64,000 nt of DNA from Sandaracinus sp. Its GTDB lineage: Bacteria > Myxococcota_A > Polyangia > Polyangiales > Houyiibacteriaceae. This document shows positions 34,901 through 42,744 of this stretch, in pieces; position 1 is the stretch's first letter; the number at the start of each line of letters is the position of its first letter. The translations under genes and the position numbers were made by a program. The stretch is from the NCBI GenBank assembly GCA_020633125.1, contig JACKEH010000017.1, positions 1-64,000 on the forward strand, in the 5' to 3' direction. A model generated the notes under the pieces. The model saw nothing but the letters and a program-made list of their open reading frames with translations. It was not told the DNA's origin and searched no databases.

Positions 34901-37207
34901 CTCGAGGCCCTTGAGCGAGTCGAGGCTTCGCGGCTCGATCACGAGCACGGCCTCGTACTGCACGATCGCGTCGTCGGTGCGGCTCAGACGGTCGTCGTAG
35001 ATCTCGGCGAGCTCGAGGAGCGCATCGATCTTCGAGCTGCCCTGCGCGAGGCGCGCGCGACGCTGCAGGAGCTCCGCGAGCTGCGCCCACTCCTCACGCT
35101 GACGGTGAAGCGTCGCGAGCGCGTCGAGCGCGGTCGGATGCGCCGGGTCGTCCGCCAGGATCGCCTCGAACATCGAGACCGCGCGGTCCTGGTCGGAGAG
35201 ACGACGAAGCACGACGTCCGCCGCCTGCGCGCGGTAGTCGCGTGCCGACGCGGGGTTCGTGGTCGCCGCAGCGCGCGACTCGAGCACCTGCACGAGCTCG
35301 GGCCACGACTTCGCACGCTCGAAGAGCGCGATGGAGCCCTCGTAGGCGGCGTCGCAGGTCGCGTCGAGCTCGAGCGCCTTACCGAAGCAGGGCAACGCGA
35401 AGTCGGGGCGCTGAAGCTGATCGCCGTACCAACGGCCGAGGCGCACGTAGAGACCGACCGCCGCCGGATCCTCGCCGAGCTCTTGCACGGACTCGTTGAG
35501 CGACTCGAGCACGGTGCCCCAACGTGCCGAGTCGTTGCCGCAGATGCGCTCGATCGCGCGCGCGCTCTTCTCGTCGTCCGGATCGTCGGAGAGCGCCTGC
35601 GAATAAGCAACGAGCGCGTTCTCCGGATCGTCGAGACGCTCTTCGTAGAGCGCGCCGATCTCGCGAAGCACACGCGCGCGCTCGTCGGCGTCCTCGAGAA
35701 GGTCGAGGCGCTCGAGGAGCAGCTCGGCGAGCCCGTCGTGGTCGCCCGACTCGCGCTTGAGCTCTTCGAGACCGCTGCGCGCGACCACGTCGCTCGCGTC
35801 GAGGTCGAGGATCGCGCGGAAGGTCTTCGCCGCGCCTTCGCGGTCGCGAATCTCGGCCGCCTGCACGCGCGCGGCGCGGAAGAGCAACGCCTTCTTCGCT
35901 TCGACGTCGTCGGTCTTCTCGGCGACCTCGGTGAAGAGCGTCGCGGCCTTCTCCCACGCGTCGGCGGGCGCCACGATCTCTTCGACGAGCGCCGCGGCGT
36001 CGCCATCTCCCGGCGCGCCTTCGAGCACCTTCACGGCCTCGGCGAACGACTCTTCGTCGAGCGCTTCCTTCTTGGCCTTCGCGCGCGCGAGCTGCTCGAT
36101 GGCGTCGAGGAGCTCCATCGCGGAAGCGAATCGATCCTTCGGATCCTTCGCGAGCGCCTTGAGGACGAGGGTGTCGAGCTCCTTGCTGACCCAGCCCTTC
36201 GGCGCGACCTGCGAGGGCGGCTCGGGCTCGACCGCGAGGTGCTTGGCCACGACCTCGAACGCGCTCGCGCCGACGAAGGGCACGCGGCCCGTGAGGAGCT
36301 CGTAGAGCATCACGCCCGCGGCGTAGACGTCGCTGAGCGCGCCGATGGGCTCACCACGCGCCATCTCCGGCGCGATCGCGTGCGCGTTGCCGAACACACG
36401 AAGCGCACCGATGGTGTCGGCCTGACGCGCGCCAGCCGCGAGGAGGCGGTGGGCGCCCGCGTCGACGATCACGCCGGTCGGCTCGGCACGGGTTCCGTCC
36501 GTACGCTCCGGGCGCACGACGAAGACGTTGCCGGACTTCACGTCCGCGTGGACCAACCCGCGGTCGTGCAGCTTCTGCAGCGCGGTGAGCACGCCGCGAA
36601 GGATCGGACGCGCCTCGTTCATGTGCATCGGACCGACGCGCTGCAGGCGCGCCGAGAGCGTCTGGCCTTCGACGTATTCGGTCGCGACCCAGGGTCGACC
36701 GTCGTCGAGCACGCCGCACGCGTGAATCTTCGCGAGCCCGTCGATGCCGACGCGACGCAGCGCGCGCTGACCGGTGAGGAAGCGGGCCACCGCGCTCGGG
36801 TCGCGCGAGAGGCTCATGCGCACGAGCTTGATCGCGGCGCGCTCTTTCGTTCCGTCGACCTCGCGCTCGGCGAGGTAGAGGCGTCCGAGGCCCCCTTCGG
36901 CGAGCTGCTTGAGGATCTTGAAGCCACCGAGCTCCTCGCCTGGCTCGAGCGCGCGACCGGCGCGCACGTCGAAGAGCTTCGTGACGTCCGGGGTCTTGCC
37001 GAAGAGCCGCATCGCGTCGGCGAGGGCTTCGAGCGCGCTGTCGGCTGCACAACGTTCGACCAGCGCACGCGCGAAGGCGCCCTTGCCGTCGGTGCCGCCG
37101 AGCTGGTTCGGTTCGTAGCCGAGAAGCTCGGCCGAAAGCTCAGTCATCTCGTCGAGCTCGAAGAGTCGTTCCAGCTCGCCGCGCAAAAGGTCGTAAGTCT
37201 CGCTCAT
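31901..37207 (-). CDS. Giant Ser/Thr kinase with an N-terminal effector-like domain, TPR array and M48-like C-terminus
   Basis: 1,768 residues from ATG 37207. Residues 1-85 (LLRGELERLFELDEMTELSAELLG... FARALVERCAADSALEALADAM) have the helical layout of effector-associated/death-like domains. The kinase domain follows (~90-390): AEGGLGRLYLAE, AAIKL, then HADVKSGN (~219) where HRD has become HAD, and VIVDAGAH (~247) where DFG has become DAG. The Asp, Lys and Asn are kept, so it may still be active. Residues ~400-1500 are many TPR-like repeats. The last ~260 residues include FVAARQLAYFRPGHYLRHL and TADRVGFVMSNDLEIAVALV, which look like the core of M48 peptidases but lack HExxH. It ends in repeat element copy 2. 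Confidence 0.85.
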   Translation of the reverse strand: MSETYDLLRGELERLFELDEMTELSAELLGYEPNQLGGTDGKGAFARALVERCAADSALEALADAMRLFGKTPDVTKLFDVRAGRALEPGEELGGFKILKQLAEGGLGRLYLAEREVDGTKERAAIKLVRMSLSRDPSAVARFLTGQRALRRVGIDGLAKIHACGVLDDGRPWVATEYVEGQTLSARLQRVGPMHMNEARPILRGVLTALQKLHDRGLVHADVKSGNVFVVRPERTDGTRAEPTGVIVDAGAHRLLAAGARQADTIGALRVFGNAHAIAPEMARGEPIGALSDVYAAGVMLYELLTGRVPFVGASAFEVVAKHLAVEPEPPSQVAPKGWVSKELDTLVLKALAKDPKDRFASAMELLDAIEQLARAKAKKEALDEESFAEAVKVLEGAPGDGDAAALVEEIVAPADAWEKAATLFTEVAEKTDDVEAKKALLFRAARVQAAEIRDREGAAKTFRAILDLDASDVVARSGLEELKRESGDHDGLAELLLERLDLLEDADERARVLREIGALYEERLDDPENALVAYSQALSDDPDDEKSARAIERICGNDSARWGTVLESLNESVQELGEDPAAVGLYVRLGRWYGDQLQRPDFALPCFGKALELDATCDAAYEGSIALFERAKSWPELVQVLESRAAATTNPASARDYRAQAADVVLRRLSDQDRAVSMFEAILADDPAHPTALDALATLHRQREEWAQLAELLQRRARLAQGSSKIDALLELAEIYDDRLSRTDDAIVQYEAVLVIEPRSLDSLKGLERIFARTSNYPRLLDVLQQELDLIVTPRQKVGVLEHIGAIQEEELLDGDAAITTYEQVVALDPGHEGANPALARLYRQKGRYDDLVATLERHARASEDSLRKTELLLQAAKTLLVDVGAPDRAIAFAERVLAVSPDHAEALGLVARLRAQTGDATAAVEAVERLAEGESDPKKKAERLVEAAKMLEEAGDRDRAIERYKRALDVDETSGAAEALRRLYASRGDAHGAAELLLREIEVAEGKSRKAQLHAELGHLYQGRLEDPSRARSSFERALELDPTCTPAARGLGDLAFAAGDFAEAAEKYEPLLARTSQMTPENAKAVSLRCGEAFGKLGEWGKAQRAYTNAKAYAPDDRVVLERLADATYAAEEWDEAAELYRGFLADHGASLEPGDRGQCVFRQGDALRRAGELDDAKKLLLEAAELRPEDPAPLRSLRDLHATKKEWNDVVRVLRERMEHAGDDERFELLVEVGDVFLKELSDREKASKSFVAALEIIPDDRNLLTKLMGVYSETKDWSRLVEVILRIAELVDEPGQQAKYYLTAASIAKGELSRVEEAADYYAQALENDPSLEKAFMGLVACLEQAERWEDLAEAYQGQLERRAGASPEERAKLWDAIGGIYEEKLDDAVKATEAYEQAQELDPESRRRLEKLADIFGADPKRFFRKAVDAHAQLLKTSPYRMESYRALRELYTEAKRADESWCVCQALKSLAMAGPDEEGFFKKHRSKHPAAAQQFFDEDVWFNHVTHPDQDPLLTGIFAAITPAVIATRSQGLAAYNLSASQKRDAENDESVMVRTLHYVAGVTQIELPDVYYLAEDGGGLSVIFADPPAVGLGQAALAGGPAQALAFVAARQLAYFRPGHYLRHLVPSGSGLRAWLLAAIKLATPQFPVPGSLRDKVDEHLAALRQHLPSSAQSEVTTLVTRLLAAAPELDMKRWVTAVDMTADRVGFVMSNDLEIAVALVKASPDDPATQKERLKELYLYAVSPEYLQLRQKLGITIDA

Positions 37208-37356
37208 CAGGGGTTCCAGCTCCGCGCCCCCCGGCGGGGAGGCGCGTACCCTACCTGCACAGGCCCCACGACGGAATGGCCCGTGCTTCGCGCATCACTC
37301 GGGGGTGAGAGATCTCAAGCCTTCAGGGATGGTCTCCACCGCCCGAAGGTTCGGTC

Positions 37357-38019
37357 ATGCCGACCTTCGTAGAAGTTGCACTTCGAGCGACGGTGCTGTG
37401 CCCGCTGCCGGTTCAGGTCCAACGGGTGCTCGAGCTCGCCAACGCACCCTCCCCCGACCTCCACCACCTCGGTTCGGAGATTCGCAAGGATCCGGCGCTG
37501 ACCACGAGCGTGCTTCAGCTGGCCAACGGCGCGAGCCAGGGCTTGCGCGAGCCATTGACCGACGTCCATCGGGCGGTCGTCCGGATCGGCCTGGCCGAGA
37601 TTCAGAACGTCGCGATGGCTCACGCGATGGTCGCGGCGTTCGCCTCGCGGCACGAGCGCTCGGGTTTGGTCCACGCACGCTGCGTCGTGGCCGGAACCGT
37701 CGCACGCGAGCTCAGTTTCGCGACGGGGTTGTCGGCGAGCGACGCTTACCTGGCCGGGCTCCTCTCCGAGTTGGGGAGCCTGGTCTGCCTCGCCGTGGAC
37801 GGGGACGCCTACGAACCGCACGTCGAGGCGCCCTTGGAGGAACGGGGACGGCGGGAACGCGAGCTCTACGGGGCCACGAGCCGGTCCATCGGCGCGCGTG
37901 TCCTCGCGTTCCACGGTCTGCCCCCCACCCTGATCGAGGCGGTCCGGGTGGGGGACGACGAGCCTGCCGAGGCCCCGGACGTGTGGTCCGTTTCTGCCGT
38001 GCAGGAGCCGACGCGCTGA
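37357..38019 (+). CDS. HDOD-domain signalling protein
   Basis: 220 residues. Almost the entire protein is one HDOD domain: LCPLPVQVQRVLELANAPSPDLHHLGSEIRKDPALTTSVLQLAN at ~14-57, then AVVRIGLAEIQNVAMAHAMV and the degenerate HD stretch SDAYLAGLLSELGSLVCL. HDOD proteins lack nucleotide-hydrolysing residues and act as signalling adaptors, often in motility and stress control. The frame ends at TGA 38017, but the following ~200 bases look coding in a shifted frame (see findings), so the native protein may be longer. Confidence 0.83.
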   Translation: MPTFVEVALRATVLCPLPVQVQRVLELANAPSPDLHHLGSEIRKDPALTTSVLQLANGASQGLREPLTDVHRAVVRIGLAEIQNVAMAHAMVAAFASRHERSGLVHARCVVAGTVARELSFATGLSASDAYLAGLLSELGSLVCLAVDGDAYEPHVEAPLEERGRRERELYGATSRSIGARVLAFHGLPPTLIEAVRVGDDEPAEAPDVWSVSAVQEPTR

Positions 38020-38228
38020 TCGCTCGCGCCGAGGTCGGGGTACTCCGAGACGAAATGCTCGGCTTGCTCACACAGTGGGCGGCCCGGGACGAGCCTCGAC
38101 GTGGACCCGGAAAACGCGTGGTCCGTGCTGTTCGTCGCGCCGGGAGTGGCGCGGGTGGGTCGGCGGTGTGTACGGGTCTCGGCCTTCGGCCTCGAGGTCG
38201 CTGGCCGTCGCCTCGCTGCAGCCCTGCA
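38020..38228 (+). pseudogene. Possible frameshifted C-terminal extension of the HDOD gene
   Basis: Just after the HDOD stop, the frame two bases later encodes GADALIARAEVGVLRDEMLGL and then LTQWAARDEP, a convincing helix. From about 38095 the original frame resumes with ENAWSVLFVAPGVARVGRR and VSAFGLEVAGRRLAAALHY, which reads like folded protein. Two compensating single-base indels (near 38003 and 38090) would join them to the HDOD protein. It could be a sequencing artefact, a recent lesion, or chance. Confidence 0.35.
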
Positions 38229-38843
38229 CTACGCCTTGGCAGGCGGGGTCTTGGGACGCAGCACCGAGAGCGCGACCCGCACGACGTCCCCGAGCTCCTC
38301 CACCGCGACGCCTGCGCGGTGCAAGATCCCGAGACCATTGAGGGTTGCGGTCAGGTGCCGGGCCGTCGCGGCGGTGTCGAGCGGCTCGATCTCGCCCTTG
38401 TCGACGGCGTTGTCGAGCGCGTGGCGGAAGGCACCGACCGTGCGATCGAAGAAGTAGTGGATGCGGGCCGAGACCTCGGGGTCGGCGGCCCCGAGCTCCA
38501 TGCAGCTCTTGCCGATCAGGCACCCCTCGGGGTTGCCGGCCTCACACTGCTTCTGCCCGGCCGACTGCCCCAAACGCTCGAAGAACCCGAAGATCTGGGC
38601 GAGGCTCGCGCTCTCGTGCTCGAGGTCGCCGAGCATCTCGCGGGCCCGCATGTCCGCGTAGCGGTCGAGCGCGGCGAGGAAGAGACGGCGCTTGTCCCCG
38701 AAGGTGTTGTAGAGGCTCTGCCGGCTGATCCCCATGTGGGCGAGCAGCGCCTGCAGCGAGGTCGCCGCGTATCCGTCTCGCCAGAAGAGCTCGAGCGCTC
38801 GCTCGAGGACGGCTTCTTCATCGAATGCGCGGGGACGGCTCAT
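38229..38843 (-). CDS. TetR-family transcriptional regulator
   Basis: 204 residues from ATG 38843. The helix-turn-helix is FDEEAVLERALELFWRDGYAATSLQALLAHMGISRQSLYNTFGDKRRLF at the N-terminus, a textbook TetR DNA-binding domain with the SLYNTFGDK signature. The ligand domain has a Cys pair (QCEAGNPEGCLIGKSC) as in TetR proteins of the AcrR_C/YxaF-like group that sense reactive or aromatic compounds. The gene converges with the HDOD gene's downstream region. Its target is not evident. Confidence 0.92.
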   Translation of the reverse strand: MSRPRAFDEEAVLERALELFWRDGYAATSLQALLAHMGISRQSLYNTFGDKRRLFLAALDRYADMRAREMLGDLEHESASLAQIFGFFERLGQSAGQKQCEAGNPEGCLIGKSCMELGAADPEVSARIHYFFDRTVGAFRHALDNAVDKGEIEPLDTAATARHLTATLNGLGILHRAGVAVEELGDVVRVALSVLRPKTPPAKA

Positions 38844-38950
38844 ACAACGACTCGAAAGTGTGCGGGTCTGGCCGGGAAGCGTCAAACGCTGGGGCTCCCG
38901 GACCTCACACCCCCATCGTCGGGATTGGCGTGGAACGCGTTACGCGACCC

Positions 38951-40546
38951 TCATCGGAGGGCACGAAACTTCAGCGGCTCCGCGACGTTCTTCACCTTCG
39001 CGTCCCGCTCGGGACCGAACGCGTCCGCGTCGTCGTACGCGGCGACGAACTCCTCCATGCAGAGGATCTCGTCGCAGCTCGCCACGCCCTGAAGGCGCGC
39101 GGTGTTGTTCATGCCGCTCGAAAACGCGGTGTAGTCCTCGTCCGGCCCGAAGAGGCCGATGCTCGCGCGGGTCCAGTGCAGACCCGTCGAGACACCGACC
39201 GGCGGTGTCACGCCCGCGAGCTCGGGGACGAGGTTGCCTTCGTTGAGCGTGCGCGTGAGATCGCGAATCCGGCGCGCCGCGCTGGCGGCTCGTCGGCAGG
39301 CTTCCTGCGGCGAGAGGTCGTCGAAGGGCGGCCCCCAGAGCGCGATCACGCAGTCGCCGACCATCTTGTCGAAGACCCCGCCCTCGTCCCAGACGATCTC
39401 GACCACCTCGCGACCCCAACGGTTGATCAGCTCGCCGACCTTCGCCGGCTCCTTGAGCACCTGCTCGCTGATGCGCGTGAAGCCGCTGATGTCGGTGAAG
39501 AGAATTGCCGCCAACGTCTCGCGCGGCTTGAGGAAACGTGTCTCGTAGTCCTCGACCTCCAGAAGTCGGCGCACGTGCGAGGGCGCGAAGATGCGCGTGA
39601 GCGACTTCCACTCGCGGTTGAAGTCGACGATGCGTTGCCGGAGGTAGTCCGCGAAGAGCTCCAGCAAGTCGCGGTCGAAGGTGGCGAACTCGCCGAGGCT
39701 GCTCGTCACGACGACTCGCCCGACCACCCGTCGGTCCCGCACGCCGGCGATGAGCACCTCTTCACGACCGTGGTCCAACCCGAAGCGCGTCAGCAGATGG
39801 CGGGACTCGCCCTGCAGCAAGGGCGCCGCGTGGGTGCGCAAGAACTCGTCGACCTCCATGTCCGGGGTGCGCGAGTCGTGGGTGACCTTGCCCTGCTGGA
39901 TGATCTTGTAGTGCAAGCTCGCGCCGCGAAGGTCGTCCTCGTGGCGGAAGACGAGGAGCATGTCGTCGAACTCGACGTGGCGACGCAGCACGTCGATCGC
40001 ACGCTGCACACCGACGTCGACGAGCGGCTCTCGTAGCGCCTCGCTGAGCTGCGTGGTGACACGGTGCTTCTTCCGCGAGAGCGCGATCGCGGCGAGGTAG
40101 TTGTCGAGCTCCTCGCACCACGTGTTCAGCAGCGCGCGGTAGAGCGGCGTGCGCTCGGCGTCGAAGGTCGCGGCGTCGAAGACGATGGCCGCCGAACCGA
40201 AGCTCTCGCCGGCGACGTCGAGTTGCTGTGCGACGACGTGAGCGTCCCCGACCCGACGGCTCAGCACCTCTCCCTCGCTCGTCGCGGCCGCGATCTCTTC
40301 CCCGGAGAAAGGCATGCGGCCGCCGAACGAGAAGTCGCGAAGCTGGAGCGACTCGTCGTAGGTGCGAATCCACGCGCTGACCGCGCCGGTGTGTGAGCAG
40401 AGGATCGGCAAGACCGACTGCAACGTGCGCTCGAGCGGGAGCCGGTCGCGCTGCGCCATCTCGAGCGCCTCGTCGGTGGCGTCGTTGAGCTTCTGGCGCG
40501 CCTCGAGGCCGTCCAGGCGCTCGCGCAAGCGGGTGTCTTCCGTCAT
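38951..40546 (-). CDS. Class III adenylate/guanylate cyclase with GAF domains
   Basis: 531 residues from ATG 40546. Two GAF-like domains precede the catalytic part (~35-190 and ~200-320). The cyclase homology domain starts near 345 with FTDISGFTRIS (first metal Asp), then GGVFDKMVGDCVIALWGPP (second metal Asp, ~391) and GMNNTARLQ for the purine/transition-state Asn and Arg. It should make cAMP or cGMP in response to a small ligand or redox signal bound by the GAFs. No helix suggests membrane localisation. Gene order around it does not name the signal. Confidence 0.9.
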   Translation of the reverse strand: MTEDTRLRERLDGLEARQKLNDATDEALEMAQRDRLPLERTLQSVLPILCSHTGAVSAWIRTYDESLQLRDFSFGGRMPFSGEEIAAATSEGEVLSRRVGDAHVVAQQLDVAGESFGSAAIVFDAATFDAERTPLYRALLNTWCEELDNYLAAIALSRKKHRVTTQLSEALREPLVDVGVQRAIDVLRRHVEFDDMLLVFRHEDDLRGASLHYKIIQQGKVTHDSRTPDMEVDEFLRTHAAPLLQGESRHLLTRFGLDHGREEVLIAGVRDRRVVGRVVVTSSLGEFATFDRDLLELFADYLRQRIVDFNREWKSLTRIFAPSHVRRLLEVEDYETRFLKPRETLAAILFTDISGFTRISEQVLKEPAKVGELINRWGREVVEIVWDEGGVFDKMVGDCVIALWGPPFDDLSPQEACRRAASAARRIRDLTRTLNEGNLVPELAGVTPPVGVSTGLHWTRASIGLFGPDEDYTAFSSGMNNTARLQGVASCDEILCMEEFVAAYDDADAFGPERDAKVKNVAEPLKFRALR

Positions 40547-40694
40547 CGCCGGCACGGTACCGAAGCCCGCGGACGGCGGAAAGCACGCTCCCCCGGACAC
40601 GAGACGATCGTCGAGCCTCGCCGCGAGCGCCCAGAACGCGAGAAGGCGAGGCCGAAGCCCCGCCCCCTGGACGCGATCCGAAGGACCGTGCGCG

Positions 40695-41822
40695 TCAGTC
40701 GCCGAGCAGGCCCGTCATGAAGGCCTCGTTCGAGGCGAAGGCGAGCGCGGTCGAGACCACGAGACCGATGGTCACGTAGAGCAGGTCCTTGCCGGCCATG
40801 CGGAAGGCCGTGCGGTAGCCGCCGACGTTCGTGCGCTGAATGGCCATGGCGATCTCGCGGCCTGCGAGGAGACCGACGAAGACCCAGGTCGTGCTCATGG
40901 GCACCGTCGAGTGCGCCTTGAAGACGTAGAGGATGACGGCGTAGACGGCGTCGACCACGGTGGCGGCGCGGACGTCGACCACCCGCGACTTCTCGTCGAC
41001 GACCTTCTGCACACGCTCGCCGCCGATCTTGAAGAGCAGACCGAGGCCGAAGAACATCACGGCGAGGAAGGCGCCGAGCTCGAGCCAGCTCAGGCTGCGC
41101 GGCAGGTAGACGGCCACGTTCGCGGCGTCCTGCATGAGCCAGGTCATCCAGAGAAGACCGCTCGTGATCCACTGGGCGACGGTCCAGCCGCGATGCGCGG
41201 GGCCGCTCTCTTCCCAACGCTTGAGCGCCTTGCTGACGCCGAACCACACCACCAGCGCGCAACCGAACGCCACCGCGTAGCCCGCGAAGCTCTTGGTGAT
41301 GATCGAGCCGACGCTGGAGACCTCGGTCGCGAAGCAGCTGAGGAGGAGGAACGTCGTGGAGACCGGGATGCCAGCGCGCGTGAGCAGGAGGAGCACGACG
41401 GGCGCCGCGACCTGCAGGTACGAGAACGCGCTCGGCGTGGTCTCGAAGCCCTTCGAGGCGAGGCGCGCGTAGCTCACGTCGCCGTCGTAGGCGTACCAGC
41501 TGTACGACGCGGTGATCAGGAAGATGCCGCCCATGAACAGCCACTGCAGCCACCAGGCGCGGTGTCGGTTCGAGGCGATGAAGGTGCCGAGCGTCTGCAC
41601 GCTGTCGTTGGCGACGGCGGAGTAGCCGGCGAGCGCGAACCCGAACCAACGCGCGATCTCGGCGTGGGGGTACACGAGGCCCGTCGCGATCAGCGCCGTC
41701 GCGACGAGAGCGAGGAAGATGCGCTCCTTCTCGACCAGCTGGACGAAGGGACCTGCGCGGCGCGCGAGGCCTTCGTTCGAGGAGTCGGAAGCCGAGGGGG
41801 CGACGATGGACTGAGTAGTCAC
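40695..41822 (-). CDS. PiT-like phosphate permease family membrane protein
   Basis: 375 residues from GTG 41822; ATG starts at 41906 or 41924 are possible and would add a polar lead. About ten membrane helices. The motif AVANDSVQTLGTFIAS (~70-84) and a later STVPMSTTWVFVGLLAGREIAM resemble the paired GANDxxN and PxSTT motifs of inorganic phosphate transporters (PiT). A middle PVSTTFLLLSCFATEV repeats the pattern. This suggests Na+- or H+-driven phosphate or sulfate transport, but the family assignment rests on these motifs alone. It is divergent from the TPR gene at 42106. Confidence 0.6.
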   Translation of the reverse strand: MTTQSIVAPSASDSSNEGLARRAGPFVQLVEKERIFLALVATALIATGLVYPHAEIARWFGFALAGYSAVANDSVQTLGTFIASNRHRAWWLQWLFMGGIFLITASYSWYAYDGDVSYARLASKGFETTPSAFSYLQVAAPVVLLLLTRAGIPVSTTFLLLSCFATEVSSVGSIITKSFAGYAVAFGCALVVWFGVSKALKRWEESGPAHRGWTVAQWITSGLLWMTWLMQDAANVAVYLPRSLSWLELGAFLAVMFFGLGLLFKIGGERVQKVVDEKSRVVDVRAATVVDAVYAVILYVFKAHSTVPMSTTWVFVGLLAGREIAMAIQRTNVGGYRTAFRMAGKDLLYVTIGLVVSTALAFASNEAFMTGLLGD

Positions 41823-42105
41823 GCCGCGGACGGTGAGGCCCTGGGATGTAGGGTCGGCAACGCGATTGTGACGTTCCGGTGACGAGGCGTATGAGAAGTC
41901 GCCCATGCCTGAACGCCCAAGCATCGCGAAACACCTTTTGTTACGAACACTTGCGAAGAACGATCCCCAGATCGGAGCTTCGTGACAGTTGCCTTCGAGC
42001 GACCGAAAGCCCCGTTCTTCGTGACACGTGGCCGTCGCGGCCCCCGTCGGTCGATGTCGGGCATCGACTTTCGCGTGTTCCGTCCGAACGGACTATTCTC
42101 GTCCC

Positions 42106-42744
42106 GTGCGGCATGCCTTCTTTCTTGGCGCCGTGCTCGCCGCGTCGACGGTGAGCGCGCAGACCGATCCTCCCGCGTCGGAGAACACCCTCAGCGACGA
42201 AGAGCGCGACGAGCAGGGACGACAGCTCTTCCTGGCCGGTGCGACCGCCTACGAAGGCGGGCGCTACGAGGTCGCGTTGGCGAACTTTCAAGCGGCGCTC
42301 GAGCTCACCGGGCGCGGACCGCTCTGGTACAACGTCGCGCTAGCGCACGACCGACTTCGGCACGACTCCGAAGCGCTCGCGGCGTACCGCACGTACCTGC
42401 AGGAGGTCCCGGACAACCCGCACCGCGCGCAGGTCGAGGCACGCATCGACGCACTCGCGCGGGCCGAGAGCGAACGCGCGGAACAAGCGGCGGCGCTCGA
42501 GCGAGAGCGGCAAGCGGCCGCGGAGCGCGAAGCGCGCGAGGCCGAGCTGGAGCGCGAGCTCGCCGCGGCACGAACCGAGGTGCGCGAAGAGAAGAAGTCG
42601 CGTTGGTGGATCGGCGTGGTCGTCGGCGCGGTCGTCGCGGTGGCGGTCGGCGTCGGCCTCGCGGTCGCACTCTCGGGAGGCGGCGACTCCTACGAGCAGA
42701 GCGACTTCGGCGGCGTGACGTTCACGCTCGGAGGTGGGCGATGA
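42106..42744 (+). CDS. Periplasmic TPR protein with coiled coil and C-terminal membrane helix
   Basis: 212 residues from GTG 42106, giving a clear signal peptide (RHAFFLGAVLAASTVSAQ). TPR helices occupy ~40-110 (AYEGGRYEVALANFQAALELTG... VALAHDRLRHDSEALAAY). A charged coiled coil (ERAEQAAALERERQAAAERE) leads to a membrane helix (~165-190) and a tail of about 22 residues outside the helix. Same layout as 30736-31560. The next gene starts inside its stop (ATGA), so the proteins are made together. Confidence 0.83.
   Translation: MRHAFFLGAVLAASTVSAQTDPPASENTLSDEERDEQGRQLFLAGATAYEGGRYEVALANFQAALELTGRGPLWYNVALAHDRLRHDSEALAAYRTYLQEVPDNPHRAQVEARIDALARAESERAEQAAALERERQAAAEREAREAELERELAAARTEVREEKKSRWWIGVVVGAVVAVAVGVGLAVALSGGGDSYEQSDFGGVTFTLGGGR

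Noticed and set aside
31472..37372. Plus-strand open frame of nearly 2,000 codons opposite the giant kinase
   Set aside because: An antisense shadow of a high-GC gene. The minus strand carries kinase motifs, regular TPR periodicity and proper start and stop; the plus-strand product is compositionally biased without motifs.
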